This document shows, one piece after another, positions 38,001 to 46,016 of a DNA stretch of 64,000 bases. The stretch spans positions 124,001-188,000 of the forward strand of contig NZ_JBLBVM010000053.1 in the NCBI RefSeq assembly GCF_047250385.1, given 5' to 3'. Made by a program: the position numbers and the translations under genes. Below the pieces are notes generated by a model. It had not been told where the DNA came from, made no database searches, and was given only the letters and a program-made list of their open reading frames with translations. Numbering within the stretch: position 1 is the first letter of the stretch; each line of letters starts with the position of its first letter. The stretch comes from Glaciecola sp047250385. GTDB taxonomy: Bacteria > Pseudomonadota > Gammaproteobacteria > Enterobacterales > Alteromonadaceae.

Positions 38001-38675
38001 GTTAATAACATCAACTTCGACGCCATTAAGGGTGAATATAATGTTTGGATCAGTTTCTGATTGGTCTGTGTTTTCAATTGTTCCACGAATTTGAGCTGGT
38101 GAGACACCTAAGGTGGTAAGTGAAAGAGGATCTGTAATTTTAACGGTAAATTCAGGAAGAATGATAAGGTCATCACCGTCACAGTTTTCATCAATACCAT
38201 TGTTTGGTATTTCATCTGCGCCTGGATAGATAGTGGCATCGCTATCGTCACAATCACCTAACTCAATGGTGACTCCATCGCCATCATTGTCAGTGCCTGA
38301 TGGCACGTCAACTTCATCTGAAGAAAACGCAAAAACAAAATTATTTAAGTTTAAACGTCCCCGGCGGTTTTGGATGAATACAAGTTGCTCATTCCCCGTC
38401 GCCGACTCCCCAGCCTCTAAATTTTTGAAGCTAATTGAGCCTTGTTCTACAGTGGTGAATCGATCGGGGTGACTGATAGATACCGAAACATTCTCACGAC
38501 CTGTTTCGTCGTTAACAACGACAACGTCATAAACAAGTCTAAATTCCGTTCGACTTATTCGAGTTGAGCTAATCTGTTTAAGTTCTTCTAATTGAATTTC
38601 AGCAAATGAATCTGTTGAAAAAATCGAAAGCAAAGGCAATAGAAGTATTGCCATGACACAGTTAAATTTACGCAT
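35034..38675 (-). CDS. 1213-aa exported protein: MopE-type motif, Ig/Big_1 domains, Cys-rich C-terminus
   Basis: A signal peptide (cleavage about residue 25, DSFA) precedes a beta domain. Residues 128-169 form a MopE-type metal-binding motif (DNDGDGVTIELGDCDDSD, then PGADEIPNNGIDENCDGDD), with two cysteines. Two Ig domains with TPPTITV/GLNNIRIIASDQVGN features follow (about 172-355), then two Big_1/invasin-like domains (about 360-580; DSEGQAQTRFSVG, DSDGRASAELTLG), a carboxypeptidase-regulatory-like domain (about 585-640), a beta region, and a Cys-rich region (about 805-960) with 20 cysteines. The last 250 residues add ten more and end in Cys1213. It is the first gene of the five-gene unit. 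Function unknown; an extracellular disulfide-stabilised protein is likely. Confidence 0.85.
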   Translation of the reverse strand: MRKFNCVMAILLLPLLSIFSTDSFAEIQLEELKQISSTRISRTEFRLVYDVVVVNDETGRENVSVSISHPDRFTTVEQGSISFKNLEAGESATGNEQLVFIQNRRGRLNLNNFVFAFSSDEVDVPSGTDNDGDGVTIELGDCDDSDATIYPGADEIPNNGIDENCDGDDLIILPEFTVKITDPLSLTTLGVSPAQIRGTIENTDQSETDPNIIFTLNGVEVDVINGLFSANVALVEGHNTIVARAVLGDTQVTDSISLTLDLTPPTITVDSHVNQQIVNSEKVRITGLVNDTVRGTVEASQSTVTVNDVVASVDNRSYAAEISLEAGLNNIRIIASDQVGNVSETQFTLVYQIPNRNNIVLVDGDAQTAEISSLLEDPIIVKVVDKDGNPISEKPVIFRVSQGSGKVGINTEFEGRAVVVMTDSEGQAQTRFSVGERVGLHNHKVKATVVGIPNNVVFTASASGKLADKLSVNSGNGQRGGSGQPLAQPLVVVANDDGANVVPGAQVEFKVTAGGGKFSNGEKTIIVTTDSDGRASAELTLGYLAGLDKQRVNARLISSASDNVLTAGFTATAFQPKEAALTRISGIVLDNQDKPLVNATVSVDGTNRQTVTDQEGKFLIQQSPVGPVHLLVDGSTVLGDAEFPTLSFNLVTVAGVENPMNGPIYMVQLNTADAVYAGPEDVVLTLDNYPGFALEIAKDSVTFPDGSREGYISATPVNASKVPMPPPNGMQPQFIVTIQPTGTKFDAPARLTLPNVDAHKPGAQVEMYSYDHDLEEFVAIGLGTVSEDGSIVRSNPGVGVVKAGWHCGSQPGGSGCCEGGNDCGYCYTKTGDCPGGCELVPDRPAQTQTPGNCQTELCSGSEKNDGDAPPDECGTCEDGVAVIDEDAALDADKQKPDDCKELLCGGGFNPADETAALKAAKETECKFCSEGEPTNDEDGITCGDGSPKEACFTCKDGACGNHCEASSEKITYENTAPGFVANLLSNVKGKFNIPPWLSASLSTTIGMSLETGEQCCKECDTPGPKPYQKFSGSAGIQGNVKVSIPGAGGTFELPQKTILGFTLKAEIFATLAGANITANAQGSVSYTVIDCNEDNCGEFSLGLDIAGTFGPQIDGTVGLFSCDNPDCPEGDTAVPIIVVSLKGGATLNVKGFVGGKAVSSIECGTDCLGGKLDPITITANVTASLEILFKKISYSASTPAITLYAGTSFGPGC

Positions 38676-38702
38676 TTCACTATCCTAAGCTAGGCACGTT
38701 TG

Positions 38703-38751
38703 TGTCAATGGTGTAATCACAAGTTATAGCAGTAATTCAAATCCATTGACA
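38703..38751. promoter_or_regulatory. Wide inverted repeat upstream of the giant-protein unit
   Basis: TGTCAATGG (38703-38711) and CCATTGACA (38743-38751) are perfect 9-bp inverted repeats with a 31-bp spacer, 28-76 bp before the 38675 start codon. This is a plausible dimeric regulator site. The proximal arm also contains TTGACA on the minus strand, a possible -35 box. Confidence 0.4.
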
Positions 38752-38816
38752 TTACATTGGCAGTACTACAACTTCATAGCCTTAGCGGCATTTATCTGCG
38801 TATGATAATTAGTTAT

Positions 38817-39482
38817 TTACTTTAAGGTTCGTCGCAAGCCCAACATCACCATGCTAGCTAAAAACAGAAAAGCAGTTGAAGGTGATGAGAGTTGGGGCGG
38901 TGGTGCAATCACGGTGTTGTTAGTGCCGGTTACCGGCCCAATATCGGTTATATCAAAGTTAGCATCTTCTGCGAATCCAGCCATTTGAACGACTAAATCA
39001 CCCGGTAATATTCCAGTGGTTTCAAGGAGTACTGAAATCCCGCCAATAGCATCAGTAGCCAGTGCACTGAAATCAACTACTCCGTCGGTAAAGATACTTA
39101 CGATTGTAGATTCTGGTATAGAAATATCGTGGGGGAAATACTCAAAATACATATCTGTAATGGTTGTCTCTCCAATAGGAAATCCGCTAAACAGAGAGGT
39201 GTTAATAGCAACGCTGGGACCATAATCGAATATATCCACATCTTCTAAGCCAAGGTCACCACTTGCATTATCGAACCAAATACTAAATTCGAAGTAACTT
39301 TCTGAAAAACTCGACAAATCGCTAATATCGAAATTGAACAAATACACATTATTCGATGCGTCTACGGTTTCGTAATCGTATTCTAGAATGATTGCCTGGC
39401 TGGCGAATGATGACATTAGCAAACCTAAGCTTAAACTCAGGGCTACAGCAAATTTTTGCACGCTTTTGAAGGTATTTAGCAT
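38817..39482 (-). CDS. PEP-CTERM-like exported protein
   Basis: A 221-aa protein with a signal peptide (about 1-30, LSLSLGLLMSSFASQA), an acidic beta-rich body with many Asp and Ser residues, and a C-terminal sorting tail: Pro-Ser (SSPSTA), a hydrophobic stretch FLFLASMVMLGL and a terminal RRTLK. This is a PEP-CTERM variant, with P-S in place of P-E-P, of the kind processed by exosortase and tied to exopolysaccharide. The start at 39482 is chosen because AAAAGGAAAAC lies just upstream and it directly precedes the signal peptide; earlier in-frame ATGs would give a 33-residue unconserved extension. No exosortase lies in the window. A sigma-54 promoter precedes it. Confidence 0.75.
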   Translation of the reverse strand: MLNTFKSVQKFAVALSLSLGLLMSSFASQAIILEYDYETVDASNNVYLFNFDISDLSSFSESYFEFSIWFDNASGDLGLEDVDIFDYGPSVAINTSLFSGFPIGETTITDMYFEYFPHDISIPESTIVSIFTDGVVDFSALATDAIGGISVLLETTGILPGDLVVQMAGFAEDANFDITDIGPVTGTNNTVIAPPPQLSSPSTAFLFLASMVMLGLRRTLK

Positions 39483-39534
39483 CGATGTTTTCCTTTTCAT
39501 TCGCATTAATTCTCTTTGCAATTCAAAAAAGCAG

Positions 39535-39550
39535 TACAAAATTTGTGCCA
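39535..39550 (-). promoter_or_regulatory. Sigma-54 (-24/-12) promoter of the 39482 PEP-CTERM-like gene
   Basis: Minus strand TGGCAC, 5 bp, TTGTA; the consensus is TGGCAC-N5-TTGCW, so only one base differs. Predicted start of transcription is about 40 bp before the chosen ATG. Confidence 0.7.
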
Positions 39551-39607
39551 AAAAAAATTTAGCCAATAAATTCAAGCACAAAAGAGTTTCTAGGATATAA
39601 ATGTTAA

Positions 39608-39630
39608 AAAAGTGTAAAAAAAACTGACAC
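39608..39630 (-). promoter_or_regulatory. Shared 23-bp upstream element, copy 1
   Basis: Plus-strand reading AAAAGTGTAAAAA, three A, CTGACAC. It differs from the copy at 57879-57901 at only four positions (three central bases and the last base) and lies 57 bp upstream of the -24 box. It also forms an inverted repeat AAAAGTGT (39608-39615) / ACACTTTT (39627-39634). Probable enhancer site of a sigma-54 activator. Confidence 0.65.
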
Positions 39631-39809
39631 TTTTACAGAGCTTAAATTGCAATTAAGCTCCATTTATATTGGTAAGTGATTGAATTTATTAGGTTTGTGT
39701 GAGATTAAGGAGTTTCCCTTAGGTGTATAAATAACAAACAGTTGTGTGTAAAGCCGATTTTTGTCATGCTTATCTCTTGTTAATTTAGACGGTCTATTTA
39801 CTAAATCTG

Positions 39810-42800
39810 ATGAAATGGAAGTCAATGTTTGGCAACTTGCGGAAAGCTTTTGAATCATTTTGTACAGAGGTTTTGTTCGTAAGTACTAAATTAATTATTA
39901 ATCAGCGAACGAAGTTTATTCTTCGTAGGCTTATTATGGCGATAACGTTATTGTCGAGTCTTATTACCCTTCATTCTGAGGCTTCGGTTAAGGAAAATAT
40001 TGGCGTTACACCAAACTCCTTAATTGGTGTGCCTACGTTTGATAAACAACAAAGAATAACTACAGAGACACTTGAAGACCGTGAGGTGCCAACATTCACA
40101 GATGTTACTGCATTGTACGGAATATCCTCTCTTCACTTTTATCGTTCTAAAAATATCTCAAGTATCCAGGAAAGTATTTCTGCCGCAGTATGCATCCTCG
40201 ACGCAAACAATGATCAATTTCAAGATATTTTTACTATAGGTGGTGGAGGCTCACAAAGGGAGTTTGGTAGAAGTGCGTGGTGGAGTGTGAATGCGCAAAA
40301 CAAACTGTACTTGAATGCATCGGGGAAGGGTTTTGTTGCCTCAGACTCGTCTCACTTTTCTTCCTTGGCTGGCAAGAGTCTAAATTGCGCTGCTGCCGAT
40401 TTAGACAATGACCTTGATATCGATATTGTCGTAACAACCACAGAAGGTCATTTTCTTTTTGAAAACACCCTTTATAGCAATGCCAGTGTGAATTCTGCTA
40501 GCACTGATTTATTTGCGCCACCAGTCAAAATACTCGGAGTTGATGCGAGTGATTATCCCATGCACGCACTATTAACCGACATCGATGGTGACGGTCAGAT
40601 TGACATTTACTCGAGCCATTTTATTAAATATCAAAGAGGTAGCAGGACAGTCCAAACCACTCAAGGATTTGATACTTTAACGACCACCGAGTTTCGTGCT
40701 GAATTATATGATTCAGTCGCTAATAAAGTGTTACTTAACGAGGGCTCCCTTAAGTTTTCAGTGAGTGATAATTATCAAGTACTAAATTCGGGCATAGGCC
40801 GCACCATTGCAGCGAACAGCGTAAATTTAAATCATGATGAATTTCCAGATTTATTGGTCTTGAATACCTTCGACTCACGCAGTCGCTTGTTTATTGGAAC
40901 CAAAAAAGGGTTTCAAGAAGCTAGCGGTGATTTGATGCAGTTTTCTATCGATAATATGCAGGGTTTCGCTCAATCTGAATTACTAGTATCTGACACCTCT
41001 CTTTCAGGAAGTAATGAAGAGTTTGTATATATTACAAGAGCAGCAGGTACAAAGAATTTGTTAAAGATTAGAACGAATGATGAGACTAAAATTTGGCATG
41101 ATACTGCAACGAGCGACATCGACAAATCCACAGCGCTTTATAGAAGCGATTGGTCGCCGTTAATACGTGATTTTAATTTGGATGGTTATCCAGATATTTA
41201 TGTCGCTTCAGGATTGAACAAAACAAGTTTGGATTCAAAAAAAGTGATTTTGGGCCAAAACAATCATATATTTTGGCGGGGTAAACCGAAGGGACTACCC
41301 AGTTCAGGGCTTGGTGAAGATCTTAATTTACAAAGCCAATCTAGTCGCGGTGTTGCTGCTATTGATATCGACAACGATGGTGTTAGTGAAGTCGTCATCG
41401 CAAATAATAATGGCAGTGTTCGATTATTAAAGCTCAATACTCAGCCTAATCTAAACTGGGTTGGTATTTCGCTTCCACAACAAGCAAGTTGGTTGCATGC
41501 TAAAATCACACTAGAAAGTAATGACGGTAAAACCAGCGTTTATCAACAACTACATCCTCAGTCTACATTTTCTCAGCACGATCACCGTGTTGTACTAACC
41601 ACTTCAGCAGAACCGCCATACCAAATGAAGGTCATCAAACGAGATGGTTCATATTTCCAGTATACTGTTAAACACAAAAATTTATACTTTGCATTAGCAG
41701 ATACCGGTGATTTTCATCCAATAAATGAACTACCTAAAATTAATGATAGTAAGCTTGCAAGAAATAGCAACAAGCCAGACTTGAGTCGCAACAAGTACGA
41801 AGAAAACCTGCCCAAAGTAATTTCAAAAGACTCTGATTCATCGACACAAAAAGCTCGCATTACAAGGCTAGCAATAGATTTTCAAACATTGAAGTTACTT
41901 CTTCAGCAATCTTGGAATGAGCTTCATCCACAAACACAATTGTGGCTTTGGCATATGCTGTTAATTAGTCCTGAAGAAAATAAATTTACGAGTGTAATGA
42001 GTGAGCCAAATATAAAGCCTAACGGAACGCATCAGCTTATCGAGTTAATGGCGCTCAATGCTATCCGGCATGAACAAACGGAAATGATTGACGAGATAAT
42101 TTACCATCAATATTTATCTGAAAATGAGCAAGGCTTAGATTGGATGCTACCCTTACTTAGAAACTCAAACCATGAGCTGATGTGTAAAATTGCGAGCGTG
42201 TTTGAGCACTATTACTTAGAAGAAGAGGCAGTGTTGGTGAGAAAGCAAACTGCTTTGCCCATTTTAATTCAAGCACTAGAAAAGCACGACACCAGCCTCA
42301 AGGCAAAAGAATGTATTCTTGCTGCAATGGGGGAGTCCGAAAATCAGAGAGCAAGTCCCTTATTGCTATCAATGTTATCCGGTGGATCTAAGCTAAACGC
42401 TGCCGTTATACAAACGCTCGGACAACTAAAAGATGCTCGTGCCATACCATTAATTCAAAGAGCTTTAAGCGAAGAGAATGAGCCCAATATGCTCGCTAAA
42501 GCGCTGGTGGCAATGGAGCGTTTAACTGATAGCAATAGCCAAGAGCGCCTAAACGAGCTGCGCAATCGACTTAGCTTAACAAACTACTGGCAATCTTTAG
42601 CTTATATTGCGAAAAGTGCTGATGTTGTGACCTTCTCTGCTGATGTTGTAAATGAAATCGATAATCAGTTAATTACCTTTCATGCTGCTTATACTTCAAA
42701 GAGCTTACATGAAATAGATGAAGATGTGGCGATAGCACAAATTGGTTTGGCATCGCACCGCGGAATTCATGCAAAACATCTAAAAGCCTATGCCAATCAT

Positions 42801-43721
42801 TCATCAAGTAAAGTGCAGTTGGCCTTTATGTTGTTTGCCATGCAATATGACGGTTCAAGTATCGGCTTGTCCTCGAGCGAGCAAATTAACTTGATTCAAA
42901 ATACAGAACGCGAGATAAGTGAGTCGATAGAAACCGTTGTGGAGTTGGCAAATGAGCTCCTTTCTATGCGACCCTTCGTAACATCCCCATCGGCTCGGAA
43001 CATATTAGAACGTATCCTTACTCATCCAAGTTTCGATTTATCATTGTTATTACATAAAGCAAGTTTTGAGCGATTTTTAAAACGTTTTTCGGTGTCAGAT
43101 AAATCCTTGCTGATGGTCAAAATGCTTGGACGCTATGATCATACGACTACAAGCTTTGAAAGCCCTTTAACTTACTTTTTCGATGGGCTTTATGTGATTG
43201 ATTTTAACTGGCCTGACATATTGGCAATAGATATAGAAACAGAGCAAGAGATTGCTTTGTTATCTCTCTGGTACTCTGCGTTGAATTCGCAAGAGTCGCT
43301 CAAGGGGGAAGTTCAGCGAGGCAAAAACTCTTTTACAAACGGGCTTTCACAAAGTGTTTTGGCGGAAATCCAATTATTCTTAAATAAAACCCTAACAAGC
43401 CCTCAGTTAGTTAATAATAAATCAAAAGCACTTACGTTGATGATGTTAGCGGCTTACCATGAACCTGAGATTGTGCTCGGAAGCTTACTCGAGCTCCAAA
43501 AGAAACTTAGTATTGAAGAGATTACGCTTGTAGCAGGACATTTTCCAAGTGAATTCCTTGCATCTAATGACAAGCTCCGTAATCTATTAGCCAATTTAAT
43601 TGAGAGAGCATTCAATGCTCAGAAAACGGAAATGCTAGAACAACTTATAGCCTTGTCTCAGGGAATAAGTTTGCGTACGGTTAGTAGCAGAAATAGGACG
43701 GTAAAGTATGATCTCCAATGA
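39810..43721 (+). CDS. Exported FG-GAP/VCBS and HEAT-repeat protein (CRTAC1/ASPIC-like)
   Basis: About 1303 aa. At least six FG-GAP/VCBS calcium motifs of the form D-x-[DN]-x-D-x-x-x-D are seen between about residues 125 and 530 (CAAADLDNDLDIDIVV, ALLTDIDGDGQIDIYS, LIRDFNLDGYPDIYVA, AIDIDNDGVSEVVIA). A UnbV/ASPIC-like beta domain follows (WVGISLPQ..., about 548-630), then a linker and an alpha-helical half with HEAT-like repeats (about 776-920: LPILIQALEKHD, ASPLLLSMLSG, AIPLIQRALSEE). A hydrophobic segment at 43-56 after an Arg-rich stretch looks like a signal peptide or anchor, so the start is uncertain: 39810 lacks a clear ribosome-binding site and a start nearer 39890-39936 is possible. 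Its last 14 bases overlap the cytochrome gene, so the two are coupled; a periplasmic partner of the cytochrome is inferred. Confidence 0.75.
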   Translation: MKWKSMFGNLRKAFESFCTEVLFVSTKLIINQRTKFILRRLIMAITLLSSLITLHSEASVKENIGVTPNSLIGVPTFDKQQRITTETLEDREVPTFTDVTALYGISSLHFYRSKNISSIQESISAAVCILDANNDQFQDIFTIGGGGSQREFGRSAWWSVNAQNKLYLNASGKGFVASDSSHFSSLAGKSLNCAAADLDNDLDIDIVVTTTEGHFLFENTLYSNASVNSASTDLFAPPVKILGVDASDYPMHALLTDIDGDGQIDIYSSHFIKYQRGSRTVQTTQGFDTLTTTEFRAELYDSVANKVLLNEGSLKFSVSDNYQVLNSGIGRTIAANSVNLNHDEFPDLLVLNTFDSRSRLFIGTKKGFQEASGDLMQFSIDNMQGFAQSELLVSDTSLSGSNEEFVYITRAAGTKNLLKIRTNDETKIWHDTATSDIDKSTALYRSDWSPLIRDFNLDGYPDIYVASGLNKTSLDSKKVILGQNNHIFWRGKPKGLPSSGLGEDLNLQSQSSRGVAAIDIDNDGVSEVVIANNNGSVRLLKLNTQPNLNWVGISLPQQASWLHAKITLESNDGKTSVYQQLHPQSTFSQHDHRVVLTTSAEPPYQMKVIKRDGSYFQYTVKHKNLYFALADTGDFHPINELPKINDSKLARNSNKPDLSRNKYEENLPKVISKDSDSSTQKARITRLAIDFQTLKLLLQQSWNELHPQTQLWLWHMLLISPEENKFTSVMSEPNIKPNGTHQLIELMALNAIRHEQTEMIDEIIYHQYLSENEQGLDWMLPLLRNSNHELMCKIASVFEHYYLEEEAVLVRKQTALPILIQALEKHDTSLKAKECILAAMGESENQRASPLLLSMLSGGSKLNAAVIQTLGQLKDARAIPLIQRALSEENEPNMLAKALVAMERLTDSNSQERLNELRNRLSLTNYWQSLAYIAKSADVVTFSADVVNEIDNQLITFHAAYTSKSLHEIDEDVAIAQIGLASHRGIHAKHLKAYANHSSSKVQLAFMLFAMQYDGSSIGLSSSEQINLIQNTEREISESIETVVELANELLSMRPFVTSPSARNILERILTHPSFDLSLLLHKASFERFLKRFSVSDKSLLMVKMLGRYDHTTTSFESPLTYFFDGLYVIDFNWPDILAIDIETEQEIALLSLWYSALNSQESLKGEVQRGKNSFTNGLSQSVLAEIQLFLNKTLTSPQLVNNKSKALTLMMLAAYHEPEIVLGSLLELQKKLSIEEITLVAGHFPSEFLASNDKLRNLLANLIERAFNAQKTEMLEQLIALSQGISLRTVSSRNRTVKYDLQ

Positions 43722-45753
43722 TCTTCTAAGTACTGAACAAGTTATTGCAAAGTGGCTGAATGCTACTCTACTTGCTGCGTGTATTAGCGGTTTACTCATA
43801 TTTTTAGTCGATTCGCACTCTGTTTGGACTCAGATAAACTCCCTAGCTCATGTGCTTATAGGTTTTATTTTTGCCTGCGTCAGTGTTCCTTATTTTTATA
43901 TTCACTTCAAACGCACTCTCGCTTTTCGACGCGCGAGTATAATATTTAGTGGAATATTATTACTGTTGATGTGTATCGCTATTTTTTCAAGCGCATATTG
44001 GCTCACTGTTAATGGCGAAACGGAATCGAATAAATGGATCCGTCAATTACACCTATATTCCTCTTTTTCATTCGTAATGATTTTAGTCTTACATATCATT
44101 ATGCATTTGCTGACATTCCCTAAAAATAGGTTAAAAAGCGACGCGGGAAAATTTCCAAGTCATACTCAGCAACACAATCCATTTTTAGTGAAGGTAAATG
44201 TCTCATTTCAGCTATTGATTGTGCTTATTGCATTAGTGCTACCCTTTGTTGAGTCTCCAAAAAATGCAGAGTCTCAAGCGGCAATCACGCCTTATTCTTA
44301 CTCGTATGGTGAGCACCCATTTAGACCTAGCCAGACCGAAACATTTGATGGTAAGTTTGCGCGAGCTGAGGATATAGGCAACTCAGCAAAGTGTATTTCT
44401 TGTCACCAAGACATTGGCGAACAGTGGTTATCTTCAATTCATCGACTTGCAGCAGCGGACCCAAGTTATGTAACCAACGTTGACTTACTTAGCAATAATA
44501 AAGGTATTGAGGCAACACGATACTGTGAGGGCTGTCATGCCCCTATTGCGCTTCTCACTGGACAATTGACGCCTGGGGGCTTGCATGGCGGTACTCCAAA
44601 TACGATGGCGCATGCGGAGGGAATTTCTTGCATGAGTTGCCATGGTATCAGTTCTTTGGTGCACGAGAAGGGCGTTGCGAGCTTTACATTTGAACCTGCT
44701 ACAGATTACCTTTTTGCAGAAAGTGATTCGCCATTTTTGCAATGGATAAACGAACGACTAATAAAAATAGACCCCTCTCAACATGCTGCTGATATGGCTA
44801 AGCCGTTAATGCAAGAGCCGAAAATGTGTGCTGCTTGTCACGTCCAATTTATGGATGAAGATATGAATGATTGGGGCTGGGTGAAAATGCAAGATGACTA
44901 TTCTGCATGGGCTAATAGTCAATACGCCCATCAACAAGAAACAGAATTCACAACAAAAGACTATACACGTTGCCAAGATTGCCACATGCCACTTGTGTCA
45001 GCGAGTGACCCATCGGCAAATAATAAAGGCCAGATCCGCAATCATAGGTCTATTGGCGCTAATACATTTATTCCTGCAATGCGAGGCGACATCGAACAAC
45101 TTTCACAAACTCAGCAATTCTTAAAAACAAATAAAGTCAGGCTTGCTATTGATCCTCCTAAACGAACTGATGTGTTTCACTCTCAGTTTCATATTGATGA
45201 ATCTTTAAGAGATAGTTCTGAAGCGCCAGCATTTTATTACCTTGGGGAAACAGCCAGCATTAATGTTGTTGTGAGTAACGTGGGCGTTGGACATAATTTT
45301 CCTGGAGGAACGATTGATATTAATGAAGTCTGGATGGCGTTTTCTGTGGTCGATGCCAGTGGTAAATCCATTTATCAAAATGGCGATGTCCTTGAAAATG
45401 ACGAAGTAGACGCAAATGCTTATTTTTATGGCTCGAAGCCTGTAGATCGTTTCGGTGAGCATGTATGGAAGCACGATTTATTCAATATGGTGGGGCGCTC
45501 ATTTAAACGTGTAATAGAGCCCGGTGAGTCAGATATTGTCAATTATACATTTGAGGTACCAGCTTGGGCTGAGTCTCCAATGACGATTACAGCAACCTTG
45601 AAGTACCGAAAATTAAACGCAAAATATGCAAAGTGGGCATTGAAAGATCAGTACTTCGAGCTGCCTATCACAGATATGGCGAGAGATAATTTACAAATCC
45701 CAATTAAATTAGTGCCAAAAGTAAGTGCGTCGTTATCGCAACTAAATAAATAA
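43708..45753 (+). CDS. Membrane-anchored pentahaem cytochrome c
   Basis: A 681-aa protein. The N-terminal third has about five TMs (about 17-36, 44-63, 74-95, 112-135, 162-182) with membrane-facing histidines (SLAHVLIG, RQLHLYSSF, VLHIIMHLL) that resemble b-haem ligands of small cytochrome b modules. A periplasmic region then holds five CXXCH haem sites starting at Cys229, Cys273, Cys308, Cys374 and Cys422, of the cytochrome c554 type. A C-terminal beta-sandwich (about 510-670) follows. Five c haems plus possible b haems in one chain suggest a quinol-to-periplasm electron conduit. The gene overlaps the FG-GAP/HEAT gene by 14 bp. Cytochrome identity is certain; substrate and direction of electron flow are unknown. 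Confidence 0.85.
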   Translation: MISNDLLSTEQVIAKWLNATLLAACISGLLIFLVDSHSVWTQINSLAHVLIGFIFACVSVPYFYIHFKRTLAFRRASIIFSGILLLLMCIAIFSSAYWLTVNGETESNKWIRQLHLYSSFSFVMILVLHIIMHLLTFPKNRLKSDAGKFPSHTQQHNPFLVKVNVSFQLLIVLIALVLPFVESPKNAESQAAITPYSYSYGEHPFRPSQTETFDGKFARAEDIGNSAKCISCHQDIGEQWLSSIHRLAAADPSYVTNVDLLSNNKGIEATRYCEGCHAPIALLTGQLTPGGLHGGTPNTMAHAEGISCMSCHGISSLVHEKGVASFTFEPATDYLFAESDSPFLQWINERLIKIDPSQHAADMAKPLMQEPKMCAACHVQFMDEDMNDWGWVKMQDDYSAWANSQYAHQQETEFTTKDYTRCQDCHMPLVSASDPSANNKGQIRNHRSIGANTFIPAMRGDIEQLSQTQQFLKTNKVRLAIDPPKRTDVFHSQFHIDESLRDSSEAPAFYYLGETASINVVVSNVGVGHNFPGGTIDINEVWMAFSVVDASGKSIYQNGDVLENDEVDANAYFYGSKPVDRFGEHVWKHDLFNMVGRSFKRVIEPGESDIVNYTFEVPAWAESPMTITATLKYRKLNAKYAKWALKDQYFELPITDMARDNLQIPIKLVPKVSASLSQLNK

Positions 45754-45969
45754 TTAATGAATAGTTTTTTGAATTGAATTTTTATGCGATTAAGTGGGGT
45801 GTTTATTTTATTTTGAAGTATCTATTTGCTCCATTTTGTTATTTTTCAGCTGGATATACTATTTTCATTTGTTAGATAATTGAATAAAAACTGGATAATC
45901 AAAAGCGCTTGGGAGGACAAGACCCGTATCTATTTTTGATAAGGACTATTCATTCGGGCTTATCTTCTT

Positions 45970-45975
45970 TATAAT
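45970..45975 (+). promoter_or_regulatory. Candidate -10 box of ndk
   Basis: TATAAT followed by a GC-rich discriminator CGCGCG, about 42 bp before the ndk ATG. No good -35 box is visible. A similar TATAAT + GTCGCGC arrangement precedes hisS. Confidence 0.45.
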
Positions 45976-46016
45976 CGCGCGAATTTTAAAAAATCAGTAA
46001 ACTGGAAGAATTAACC

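Larger units (their letters stand above)
39483..39809. other. Intergenic regulatory region between divergent genes
   Basis: A 327-bp AT-rich gap holding, from left to right, the leader of the PEP-CTERM-like gene, its sigma-54 promoter (39535-39550), the shared upstream element (39608-39630), and then about 180 bp leading to the FG-GAP gene in which I see no clear sigma-70 promoter. Confidence 0.6.

Noticed and set aside
22001..46016. Mobile element or prophage as carrier of the accessory block
   Set aside because: No integrase, transposase, phage gene, tRNA border or flanking direct repeats were seen; only the gene-order break supports insertion.
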